DNA of 64,000 bases, from NCBI GenBank assembly GCA_030248135.1, contig JASANC010003403.1, positions 1-64,000 of the forward strand. The letters run 5' to 3'. Origin of the DNA: Theristus sp. LFF4_11. Its lineage: Eukaryota > Nematoda > Chromadorea > Monhysterida > Xyalidae. Under the pieces are notes generated by a model that saw only the letters and a list, made by a program, of their open reading frames with translations, did not search any database and was not told the DNA's origin. Positions 11,906 to 24,161 of this stretch are shown one piece after another. The position numbers and the translations under genes are program-made. Every line of letters starts with the position of its first letter. Position 1 is the stretch's first letter.

Positions 11906-13813
11906 TCACATGTTGCCAGCCACCCAGTCGACCGCCGCCTAAATAAAAAAGTTTGTTGCTTTGCTATTGTAGCGGACACATCATATGTGTGCACTGTTTA
12001 GCAGGAAGAAACATCAAATCGGGCTAGAAAATCATCATTTGCACGAAATGTGTCATTAGTTACGGCTGTTTTGTTCAGCTTGATGTTGATATAACGTTTT
12101 CAACACAATGGTTTCTTCCGATACTAGGGAGCTGAATATTTAGGGGAGACTGGAAAAGAGACGCCACCGAAAACAATACGGGCTGTCGCAAAACATGGAA
12201 ACGACGCCAGATAATTACTTGGTCACTCCGTGGAACAACATTTGCAGACGATAATTTTCACGCAAGCTTGCATTTTGACACCTTTCACTGCTCCTCCCTT
12301 ATTTGCGTAATAACAACAGGCACTGCAGACACGAATAAACATCAGCTCGACAATCTAATAATCTGTCTTTCCGCTGTGTTGTCACTAATTATGCGAATGA
12401 TTTGTCATGCGCAAAACCAGACTCCATCCAATGTACACCAGCGTTTGTCAGTGCACGCTAGCAATGCTAGCTGGTTAGCTTGTTGTTGCTAATCTGTTCT
12501 ATTTACCACGCCTTCCAATTGTTTACTGAACCGTGTAAACGACATTAAGCTGTCCCTAACAATGTGTACTACATGCCCAGTGCGGTGAAGCAACAGGAAA
12601 TTGTCAATATTGGCTTTTTTCTGGATAGACAGGTGGTGTGTACTCAGAAAGAAGAACGACTCAAAACATAAAGTGACCAAATACAGTTCTCACTGGTTGT
12701 GGTTTACTTTTCTTTCAATCAAGCTGGCGTTGTTTGTATGGACAACTGGCATTTGTCATTGAACTTTTCTCCGGAAAAAGATTACAGTAAATTTTGATGT
12801 ATCCTTGTTTTTTCGGATCATGATATAAACACGTGTATGTATGTGTGCGTCGATCAGTTGATATGGGCGGTTTTCAAACAGCATCAGTAGTAGTGTGGTT
12901 GTTGCACTTACCCAAAAGAGTGGTCGCAGCACAACATCGACCAGCATGTCGAACGCTGCGTTTTGTTGCGGTCGCCCGTTGCGCCTATCAGCATTCAAAG
13001 CATCGCCCATTTGGCGTAGCCGTTGACCGATCAGTTCGAGCGTTTGATGATTTGGGTGGCGATAATTTGCGATTTCATTTGGGCCATGTGGTTCGTTTGG
13101 AATTGTGTTTGTCGAAACAGATACGTAGGCGTTTGTCGAGACGTTGTTTTCTGAACAAAAACTTTAAAAACTGAGATTCTAAAACATTTTCAAAGTAAAG
13201 AGCAAACAGGTGAACAACTTTGATTTAGAAAAGTTAATTCAACTGCAATTGATTCACCTGTCTGAACAAATTGACTGTTGACGTCAAAAATGCTCGTTTG
13301 AGTTGCCGCATGTTGTCGAGCGCAACCACGGATTTGCTGTGACGGTCCAGCTGCCACATCGACCATTGTTGGCCGTTGGATGGCACAATCGCTGCTGTAT
13401 TTTTCGTTCAAACCGATCGGGTCGGAAACAGCGTGGCGTCGGCGAAGCAAGGTTGATTGCTGTATGGCGAGTGCAAAACAGCAACTGCCCCCACGACTGT
13501 TCAAGCGAGCGAACGTATCTGGTAGACTGGCGTGCGAGCGACTCTCAATCATACAGGCGGCCATGTCGTCTGACTCGATTGCGAAATCGTGCAGACTTCG
13601 GTGGGCGTCTGTTGAACTGAACAAAATTGTGTCGACCTCGTCGAACGTGAAATAGCGACGTTTTGCGGTGCGGTCGTCTGGCGTTTTCACGGTTGCTTCC
13701 TCTGTGTCGTCGAAGAACCCGCTGTCTGGTTCGCCGCCGTTGGTCGCTTGAACTGAGTGATATGGCACAGTGTGGTGGTTTTCCTCGGTGGTTTGTTGCT
13801 GCTGCTCAAGCAT
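11906..13813 (-). CDS. Predicted BH3-only apoptosis activator (BMF/BIM-like)
   Basis: Three exons: 13813-13258 (after TTACAG, donor G|GTGAAT), 13150-12912 (TTGTTCAG to TGG|GTAAGT) and 11938-11906 (TTTATTTAG, ending TGA). All phases agree, giving 275 residues from the ATG at 13813. Residues 226-237 (IGQRLRQMGDAL) fit the BH3 consensus exactly: hydrophobics at I226, L230, M233, L237, small G227 and G234, acidic D235. Residues 171-173 are TQT within HAATQTSIF, the core of dynein light chain (LC8) binding motifs. The last part (AAFDMLVDVVLRPLFW) is hydrophobic, as at the end of BIM and BMF. BH3-only proteins are known to bind BCL-2 family guardians (CED-9 in worms) at mitochondria to start apoptosis; that role here is inference. 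The N-terminal part is Gln/Thr-rich and unrecognised. The third exon is the least certain. Confidence 0.62.
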
Positions 13814-16800
13814 CTGTAATTGCCAAAAAAGTGGTTAGTAGTTGTTAGCAGAAGGCAATAGGGCGGTATGTGAAACACTGTAGTTGTTCAATAGCTTTTG
13901 CAACGTTGACAATGCCAACCAACGGCATAAAATAAGCACAGGATTTGAAAGTCTATTGAATTATTGAAAACAAGCTGTGAAGAGCTGCGAGAAAAACGGT
14001 GTTAACAATCGCTGCCTAAACAGGCCATAAAACGCACAGCGCGTGAAGTGCGCAAATAGATAATAACGTGAAATGTACTGTGATGCGATTGTGAAGTCAA
14101 TTTGTGTGACGAGGGAGAGAAATTAGAAACGGTGTGGTGTAATATTCAACAAAAAGGAATGACCTTGAACATGTTCTAGACGGACAGAGAGTGCATGTGC
14201 TGACACAAAACGGTATATTCATCCCCCGAAAAGAAGATAACCGCATGCATACAGCAAAGTGTGCGTTGAAAACAACCATAGACGAACACAACAAGCAACA
14301 ATAGTCGCGATTTATGATTGTACCAGGCTTAAAATAATTTCATGAAAGTGTAATAGTGTTGAAGAAAAACGAAGAACCAGTATTTTGTGAGCTACCTCTG
14401 TTGCTGTTGTTAAAAAAAACAGAATGGCACACACGTTGCACGCGTCTGACACACAAATGGTACGCAGTAGCACAGGAGGCCATGCACGTGTTCAGCGTTA
14501 ATATTTTTCAAGTTTGATAGTATGATTCGGGGCAGTACAGGGAAAACTGTCCTGTCTTTTATGCTCTTTCGGATTGTGCGATGTAAGCAGAAATCAAGTA
14601 TCTAGATAAATATTTTTATTTTGTGGTAGGGAATGTTGTGTTTAAATGCACCATTACAATGATGACATCATCTAGAGAGGGTTTTGTGATATGATATTAT
14701 TGACGTCATGAATACAATGTAGAATGATCATAAGAACGAACGCAGATCAATGAAAGTGCGATGAATAAGAAAAAACGACGAAAATGACGATATAAAAAGG
14801 CAACAATGACCTTGACAGTTTGTGTTCGCTTTGTTGACAAAACTAATGCGAAAAAATGTTTTTGTCTAACAATTGGTTTTAATGAAGCGCAGTCACACCT
14901 CATCAAACATGCAAGCACGTACAGAGACTGGAAGAATACACAGTTCGACTGTTGTCCAGCAGTGAACTGTCCAGTCCACTTTTGTTCGTTCGGGCGCGAG
15001 TGTGGTAGACAAAATGAGTCATACATGATGTTTTGTCAAGGTGTGTGTTATTTTAAGGATTGATGATTTGCATGCAGTGGTTTCAGATCATTATGAAATC
15101 TTTCTACAGTATGTCAGATGATTATTATATTAGGAGTAGATCATGCCAGGATCAATATTTTGTGTTAGTAAAAGTGCGCTGTTGATTTCAGACTGTTTAG
15201 TGAGCATAACTTCACCAAACTACCGGAACTTCAGATTAAGTGAGATATCTGGTTTCCGCATTCTTACATTATGCGCTGAAACACTGGAAGGTATGTCATG
15301 CTAACAGAGGATAAAATGCATGTATTAAGCAATGGCTTCGACTTCCATGTACGTCAAACTAGTTTAAACAGTGAATTCAGGACAGTTAAAAGCAAATCGT
15401 GGGAACTGCGAACGCGAATAACAGAGACATCAACGAACAAAAATTAGAATCACAGTACATAGAGACTACTTGACAAACATTTACTGGCAACCACAATCAG
15501 CATTTTAAAAGGCACGAGACCAAAGACGGTAAATAAGGCGCTACGTATTATTGACCATAATAAGTAGCTGATAAATTGACTGAAATCAGAAGGGCGGGAA
15601 AGCAGTTTTTATTTTGAAGACCAGGCATCAAGAGACTGTTTCGGATCTCACGCATACGATTCGAAGATGTTTATTAGAGAAAATTAGCAATAATTTATTG
15701 TGAACAGAGGATTTAGCTTATGATCGTGGAAATCTCCAGCTCTCCTCAACAAATGCAGTTTCCAAAACCAAGGTATAATATAACAGAGAATGTAAGAATG
15801 GGTTTGTTGCAATTACAGTAAAGAAGATCACAAAAAGCTAAGGAAACCAACCAGGAACACCAGAAAAGCGTGAAATGACGACCGCACGCAGCAGGTGTAT
15901 GATAGATTAATTGAAATAGATCTGAAATGCGCGATATTCTGGCGCAACGTAACACGCAGACGCTAGCCAATTAGGCTTAGTTGAATAAATAATTACGGAA
16001 TAAATCAGTAGTACACGCCTACTAAACAGCAGAGCATGCAACAATAGAGATGGCGTCAGTGGACTCCAGACAATCAAAAAAAGCAAACACACTCACTGGG
16101 ATAAATTTTGTGCATTAACGTTTGAGATATAAGACAATTGAAAAAGGTGGAGCAACGCGCGACCTCCAGTGAAGATACAATCAGTAAGAGATGGGTGTTA
16201 ATAGCTTAACCCCTCAAACACAGGTGCTTAACGTTACCCCCATGCGAACATAAAAGCATAGACGCAAGGGCGGAGTTGGCAGCCATCCAAGCCCGTTTGA
16301 TTGGATGTTGTTTTGAGGGGTCGTTGCTGCTGATCATTTGGGGGTCGTATAACAATATGATGTGCCATGTAACCGAATTATTGATTGACGTCCTATATGT
16401 GCTTAACAGGTTTAAAGCTAAAAAGGAATACGATACTTTATCCACATCTCATATCCTTCGTTACCGCGTCCGTAACAGAAGCTTTCAACCAAATCAAACA
16501 GGGTGTTTTTTTGCATGAAACAGCTGAAAAGTTACGTCGCGCGCGATTAACCGATGATTGATTACTTGACAGGGTATAAACGAAATTATACTGATGGAGT
16601 GAAAAACAAGACACAGCAAATACAGCAAGATATGTACACTTAATCCTTCAAATGCCGGATTCCACATTTCAGGGAACTGAACATTGCTGGTTTTATGATG
16701 CGCCACTTGCATATTGAAATCAGGGTAAAGTAGGTTTGATTAAACCTGTCACTTTTTTCTGCAGAATGCAGAGCATGAAACTTCGAATCTCAATAAGAAC

Positions 16801-18704
16801 GACGAATGTATCGGGTTTGGTTGAACACAAACACCCCATTTGTGGCTGGACATGTTTTCTTAAAACTCCAATTCCAATACCGTTCTTTTTTCTTTCGCAA
16901 GCGCTGTATTCTGTGAAGTGACAGGTTTAAACGAACATACTTTATGATTCAGAGAGCAAAGGTTAAAAAAAGCTAGGAAGTAATTTTCTGCAAACGTGCA
17001 GTGTATTTAATTTGTCAGAAACAACTAATTGAACTTAATGGAAGATTTTTAGCTAAATATATTTGTTTCTAAAAGTAAGGTTGTAAAAGCGAAATGCGAG
17101 TATGAACAGAGTTGATAACTTAAAAGCAAACAGTTTGCCGTTATCTACCAGCCAGGCACTTCGCATCTAATCTTCGCGATTAACGCCATTCTTAACATTG
17201 AAAAATGAAGATCCACCAATGAGCAAAAATGACGATGGCACTCATAATTGTAAACAATCACAGCAACGCAAACAAAACAAGCTACACTTAGCGTATCCGA
17301 ACAACACAATTATGAAAAATCAAAAGGTCAATTGCGCTTCTCTATCTGTCTGGTGCACGTGCACGCGATGCGGTGTCTAACATCGACATGAAAGACAAAT
17401 TGACTCCAGCGTCCGTGACACGAGATCATATCAGATTACCACCTTGTTTTCTGTTCGGGTCAGCCTGTCTGCCATATATCGTCACGTGTAAATAAATCTG
17501 ATCCGCTACCGTAGTACTACCGCGTGGCCGAAAACAGTTTACCGCAATAAAGAAAGATGCCGCTAATGACCGATTGACTCGCGATGTAATATTAGTAAAT
17601 AAACATCCTTGTCAAATTTAATTGTCGGCTCATTCTTTCTGTGTTTTTAATTAAGTGTTTCATTGTGAAAATACAGCCAAAGGGCTGGCGCCGATGGAAT
17701 TCCATTGCGTCTTTTATATAGTTGTTATCGGACACGCGTGAGAGAGCGCTTTTTTGGTTGTCTTCGTGTGATATAGAATGAAAAAAACTACAGCGATAAC
17801 CATTGTTATCTACTGTGTGAAAGCTCGACGTGCAATGTAAAATATCTGGCGTATCATGTAGGTTTTTATTCCAAGTTTTGCTGCTTTTACAGTACATCGT
17901 TTGCCCACACAATCTTGCCACCAAATTCCAGTTAATTAAACTAGCGCACTCTTACATATAAACGATAAAGAATGCACCGCTTAAACATTTGCTGCAGCGC
18001 GCGGATTTGACAAAATGTTAAAAATAGGCTTGTTAAACACTTGAATATGCCAAACAGACTGCGATGTTAAAGCAATGTTTGTGTTGTGTTATTGATGTAA
18101 CGTATTTTTTGGCTGTCAGCACTGCACAACGTGCCGACCGTTCTTCATGATCATAAATTGTGCCTGCTAGACTGAACGGCGTCGCGCTGTCCCTTTTTTT
18201 CAAAGATTGGCAGGTGCAGCCGAGGTTGTGACGTTCTCAATTCCTTGGCGACTGTTTTTTTTTGTTTTAGAGAGAAATCTTGTTTTAATTTGTTCGCGTT
18301 TTGCTTATCAATGTCATGGTATGATGAATGAAGGTGCCGATGTGAGAGCGTCATGCTTGCAGAACAGCGGCTGGACGATCAACGATTTTTTGTGTTCTGC
18401 CATTTTCCGGTTGTCTGCCCTTATGAGATCAATTCTGTGTGTCTGTAGTAGTCTTACAGGCTTTGTTGTAATCGGCTTTTAATTACGGTTCTTTTGCGAA
18501 TACACCTGGACAGTTTTTGATTCATGTGACGCCAGGACAACAAAAAATGGCTTACGGTAAATTGTAAGTTTGGTAAACAAAGAAAGAAATCAGACTGCAG
18601 ATAATTAGTGAACCAAATCTGAAGCAATAGGGCAGCAATTGATTGACCAAAAGCTGAAATGTGAGACCGATGCAATATATCTACCAATAATGTGGAGCTG
18701 GTAC
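13814..18704. other. No exon recognised; probable intron or 5' flank
   Basis: If the exon at 20354-20432 belongs to the BH3 gene, this is part of its 6.5 kb first visible intron. The frames seen (up to 110 codons) are AT-rich and lack domain features. Confidence 0.45.
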
Positions 18705-19237
18705 TACCGTATTACCCCCATTAAAACCCCCCCACCATTAATCCCCCCCCACCAATAAACCCCCACCCCCGACCAGTTTCCGAATAATCCCCCCCATTAA
18801 ACCCCCCACCATTAATCCCCCCCACCAATAAACCCCCACCCCCCCCCGAACAGTTTCCGAATAATCCCCCCCCCCCACAAATAATCCCCCATGGGGGTTA
18901 ATTGGAAACCTGTTTGAAACACATACTCAGCGAATTCAGTGGCTGAATGCAGTGACATTGGTGAAAAATACCAAAGGCCCCAAAGGGATTAGTTAATGGT
19001 AATTTCATCACAAAAGGCTGTTACAAAAGGAAATCTCTGTGAAAAGTAGACGTTTCTGCGACTTTCTTGCCTGCCATGCAAGGTATTTTTGCCATTTTTC
19101 AACAAACCCCACCCCTAGAATTTTTTGTAAATAACCCCCCCCCCACCAATAACCCCCCCCCCCCACCAATAAACCCCCACCCCTAAAAGTCGCTGACGTA
19201 TTAATCCCCCATGGGGTTTATTGGGGGTAATACGGTA
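18705..19237. mobile_element. C-rich MITE with TACCGTATTACCCCCA ends
   Basis: The first 16 bases, TACCGTATTACCCCCA, are the exact reverse complement of the last 16 (ending TGGGGGTAATACGGTA at 19237). The interior alternates a short unique core (about 18900-19110) with arrays of CCCCCACCAATAAACCCCC-like units on both sides. Unlike the foldback element at 837-4897, the C-runs are on the same strand in both halves. No open frame of note. Confidence 0.65.
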
Positions 19238-20353
19238 TTTATTGGTCAAAAAGCAAACTAATGTTTTCGTCCACCGAAACACTCAAAAATAAAATAAAAT
19301 ATAGAAAAAATGCATTTCGTAGTCAGCGGATAATGTGATGAGCTGAAAAATGTTGAGAATCTAAGATACGACAAACTGAAGACGCAACATAATCTGAATT
19401 TTAAAAATTAAAGTAAAAAATAGTGCGTTTGATTGATATGATGCAACACCGTAATTTGTGTTAATTCTGTTGTCAATTTTTTGTAGGTTGTGTCTTGAAT
19501 TGTCTGCGAAATGGCTTTTAACTTGTTCAGATTGGGACCAGTTAGATGGTGAAAATAGTAAAGGACCGTTCATGTTTTAGAATTTCAAATGCCGGTGTGA
19601 CAAAAAAGCACGAATTGTAAGCAATTGTTTGTCAATTTCTCAATATCCGTTGCACTATGTCCGGACATCAATTTAAAGAAAACAGAGGACCAACAATGTA
19701 TGAATGGAATTACCACCAATATTTGGATGTGTGAAGCAAGTGGCAAGCGCAGATACTGAAAAAAGAGGTGCCATGGTTTTGCGAAACCTGTCACGCTCGT
19801 CAATCCTCAAACGATCATATGCAATGTGTCACATGGTGTCAAAGATTCTCGATTTCAGCATATATCACAATTAAGACACCGCATTCAGCAAAACGGGTGC
19901 GCAAAGCTTTTCATGGGAAAATATTTTGCATATTTAGCAAAAACAATGCGCGCAATTATACCGCATCCTTAAGCGCATGCTGCAAGTGTATGCACACAAC
20001 ATGTGTGGTGACAGCGCCATGTCGTCTGGAGCGTGCTTTGAAAAACAGATACTGACGTTTTGTCATTCAAAGAAGCATGTGAAAATCGGATCGCCTATGT
20101 GTGAATGTTTGTTAGGGTTGCGTTACCTGATAGAAATTAATGTAATAAAACAAAAGCACATGATGATTGATTGATGTGAACGATTCACCGTTCTGATCGC
20201 TTTCATTCATGTTAGGAAAACAAACACGGAAATGTGATTTTGAAAAGGGCTGCCGCATTTCCCATACACGTACATTGTAGTGTCGTACGGTAGTTAATCA
20301 GTGTGAGCCAATTTTTACCGCATAACATTTATTCAAACTCATCCGCAACTAAC
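19238..20353. other. No gene recognised
   Basis: AT-rich sequence with short frames only. It would be intronic if the 20354-20432 exon is joined to the BH3 gene. Confidence 0.45.
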
Positions 20354-20432
20354 CTTGTGTCTGTGGAAGTACATGTTTTCCATTTTACAGTTCTTCTTGC
20401 GTTGCTTCAGTTTCGGTCGCAGGTCGCTGAAC
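20354..20432 (-). CDS. Possible 5' exon of the BH3 gene
   Basis: On the minus strand TATTCAG precedes an open stretch (FSDLRPKLKQ... ending MENMYFHRHK) and a good donor, AAG|GTTAGT. It ends in phase 0, which matches the phase-0 start of the exon at 13813. An ATG at 20383 in strong context (AAAATGG) could start a protein ten residues longer than the 13813 start. Alternatively the frame continues to an upstream exon not found here. The coding-like composition is the main support; the join across 6.5 kb is inference. Confidence 0.35.
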
Positions 20433-23357
20433 GCTGAATACTCGAATATGCAAAATTGGAGTCAACGCTAATAAAAAAAGTTGGCACCACTGTCTAACTG
20501 TCGTGTGCCAACTCGGTACTTGCGAAAGCACTTCACAATAGTGGCTCGTGTCGCTGTTTCAACACTTAGACGATGACACTTGAGTACACTTCACGCAAAT
20601 TCATTAGTCATCCAGAGCGTTCGCAAGCAGTTGACAAAAGTCGAACTACAAACAAGACGCGAACACAAGTACTACAGTAACAGTTTTTTTTTTCAACAAG
20701 CTTGTGTCAAGAAATCAAAAGTCGATGATCGGCACTGTTGTTATAAAATTGTTCAAAGTATGACGAATCGTGTCAGATTACACAGGCAGACCAGTCAATG
20801 TACAAGATGTCAGCACCGCTAACTCAACCAGCAGTCGACTAATATACGTAGGCGGACAAGATTGTCAAATTATATTCGCAGACATACACGTACTTGTACG
20901 ATTATTTTACACAACAATCATACATGTACAATGTATGTACTCACGTGTACTTTTTACCAGATCAGTCAGCGCTGGAAGTAAAAGTCAACGTGTTTCGGGG
21001 TGCCATTAGGTGGAGCTTGCACACAGTTTGAAAAACTCAAGATGTTCGTCTTTGCTCGTATACATCGATTGTTTATCTAATCTTCAGTTGTCAAGCAAAA
21101 TATGGTTATTTATTATTCATATTTAAAAACGGGCGGTTTTCGGTTTCTATGTGGTAGTGTTTACGGGTGCGTAACATACAAAACATGCGCAAAATCGTTC
21201 TGGTAGGTAGGCCGTAACATAACAATCGTCGTGTCAATTTTGACCATGAAGGTGTCCTTTATGTGCTTTGGCGCAAACGCTCACAAAAACATTTAGAAGT
21301 GGTCTTTAGAAAAACAGTAAACAGTGGTCTCATCTGTCTTATTCTTCGAATCGTTGATCATTTGTAAAGTGTCTTATTCTTGCTTGTTACACTTGCATTA
21401 ATAGATTAGGACAATATAATCTGGCAATAACAGTTTTGCCGTATCATATTTATTATTGCAATACCGACACGTACATGTTAACGAGTTTTCAAGGTTAGCT
21501 GCGGTTGTTGTCTGAACAAGTGGTTGTTCGTAAACAACACCCGGCAAAAGACGTGAAGTCAAGAGATTGTTGGCAATCTTATACAATATTCTGTTCTGGT
21601 CGAGAACACACGTGCCACGTTTTGATGGCCAAATAATCTTGGCTGTGGTTAGATCTTTTTGATTATTAAAAGATCTTATTAACGTTATTTTCGTGCGACC
21701 TTTGAGCATGACACGTTAGACTTATCACTTCTGATGCACAGAGGAACATCAATAATCGTCTTTTTTGTTTTGTGCCAGTTAGTACCACAATGTAACTTTA
21801 CCAACTTCGTAACGCAAGTGTGTGTCGTTTCAAAATTTCGGAATGCATCAATGCTATTTAAGGACATATTACAAACAGAATAACATAATGTTGTTGGTAC
21901 TCAAGTTTGACAATAATGGCAATTTCTTACAACTCACATTGAATAAACTCTGCATAAACTCGTTTTTTTATTCACAACTTGAAATGATGCTAAAAACAGA
22001 AACCTGAAATGCAAGAATTTTTAAAAACATCTATTATGGATGTGCGCATCTTTGATGTTGCCACTAGCTTTGATGTATTTTAGGTATCTGATAGAAGCAA
22101 CTGTCATCAACTAGTGAGCTTGTCTTTAAAAAACGATAATCGCAGGAATGTTTTGAGGGCTTAGATGATTATTTTCAACTAAAACCTACGAACAAAATGG
22201 CACATGTCTCTTGGCAGGCACGTAAACAATTCAGCGTCAGTTCTTGAAACACTTTTTTTTATTTTTTGTTTATTCTTTTATTCTTTTATTCTTTTAGATA
22301 AACGTTTATTCTTTTAGATAATAATCAAAAAATGAAAGAAACTGTGTAAGTTGTTTTGAATATGAAAGATGGATGAATCACAGAGACAAAGCGGTGTTTT
22401 TCTTTTAGTTTGATCATTGATGACAATAATGTTCAGTTTAGGTCATTGGCTGTAATTCAAAGTGAAAATGTGTTTCTAGCCACAAAGAGAAAATTGCCAA
22501 ATAATGATAGAATACTGTCAGTGGCGGCCAAAAGTGTTGGAACGCTGCGCGCTGTGTGTTGTGCATTGCGCGCGTGTTGCATCAGCCGTAAAAACGCTAT
22601 TATAAGAATTTAAGGGCAACGTTGGGTTCACGGGACACTTTTCGACCCTGTATATTTTGGCTTAGGCTTAGGTTTGACTGCCACTGTATATTTAACGAGA
22701 ATTAGTACTTTTGGTTTAGTGTTTTACAGAAAAACTGCTTATTGACAAAGACTTCTAACGAATACAGCTCTGATGGGGTTCATGATTTGATTTTTTTTTG
22801 CGCACGATAAAATGGCAAATAAAACACCGCCGGTTGGTTTTTGCTCTGCATGGATCGAAGTCGTTTTCACATTGTTATGCAAAATAGATGTTTTTAGCAG
22901 TTAGGGTGCATGGAACAAAGACTCTCTGAGAACATGTTGCGAAAATGTTGCATGTTTTCGTTTATGACAGCGTGGGTGTTACAAAAAATAGTAAGTTTTT
23001 TTGGGTGCTCGGTTTCTCAGAACTGTCTCACGCTCCGAAATCATGTGGCTATATAACACAATAGTATAAAAACGCGAACATAATGTATCTATTTACATAT
23101 TCAAATCTTTTTCTATCGGCTTTGATTTTCAGTTAGAGACAACTACATACATGTGCCGCCAATTTTCAAAACCTTTTCTGGTAGTCCTTTTTGCATTGAT
23201 TGGTTGATTGAATGTGGTAACAATAAGAACTGTCGGTAATGCGGTCTATTAAAAACAGAGATTTTTTTCAGAACTTTATGGTTGTCAAAGAAAGAAAGCA
23301 GTTGTAAGTGCAGCAAGCGGAAAACAATATTTGTGCAATCTAACCTGGGTCACGTGT
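20433..23357. other. No gene recognised
   Basis: AT-rich non-coding sequence. A short tandem of TTTATTCTTTTA-type units lies at about 22262-22320. A GC-rich patch at about 22540-22600 has no supporting splice sites. Confidence 0.45.
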
Positions 23358-24153
23358 AAGGTTAGAGAAAAAAGTAAATCCGGATTTAAATTTTTTTATT
23401 TTTTTAAATACAAGTTAGGTTCAGCGTCTCGTCGAGCTGAGTTCAGCTAGACCATTTTCAGAACGATCCGGATAACTATAAGAGCGAAAATCGTGTTTTA
23501 TTGAAATTTTGTCCATTTCATAGAGGGAAAGTTGCATTTTCAACAGTAAAACAGGACAATTTTTGACGTGAACTTAAATATCTGACAGTTGTTCCTCTAA
23601 AATTACCGCTAATTTTTAAAATTACCAAAATTTGACTGTGTTCAAAAATTCCTGTTTTCTGTAGCTAAGTCGGCAACCCCTGTCGACCGTGTCTCCCCCC
23701 CCAAGACACTTACTTTCAGGTTCAACCAGCTATCCTATGCTTACTGCCACATGGCGAGCGTCCGCTCTTCAAATCATCGTATTGAAAACACGTACCAGAT
23801 TTCGCGATCACGTTGCGGGCAACTGACAGACGCAAGTTTAACAGGTTAGTTTAGCTTAGCACGCAAGCTTTAATATGTGGCCATGAAGTTATCGGGTATG
23901 TCGTGTGGTGTGGTATTGACCAACAACTCTGCTCCAATTGTTTAACGTTATATCGCACAACTCCATTTAGAGAAGGAATTTTTCGGAAAAATATAATTTC
24001 GTGAAAAATTTCTGAAATTTTACCGGAAAAAACTTTCAAAAAAATTATGCCAAAAATCGAATTTTTTTAAATTTTTTTTCAAATTTGAAAAAGAAAATCC
24101 AAATATAAAAAACTAAAAAAACGAAAAAAGTTTTTCAAACCCCTGAACCATAG
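23358..24153. mobile_element. Diverged copy of the CTAGGGTTAGGG element with 8-bp target duplication
   Basis: Most of 23360-23970 matches 4905-5560 of the first repeat cluster in the same orientation. The tail from about 24025 matches 5785-5961. Both sides carry TCACGTGT (23350-23357 and 24154-24161), an exact 8-bp duplication. This defines the element ends and shows independent insertion. Eight-base duplications are typical of hAT-like DNA transposons, so a hAT-type non-autonomous element is a reasonable guess. Confidence 0.72.
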
Positions 24154-24161
24154 TCACGTGT

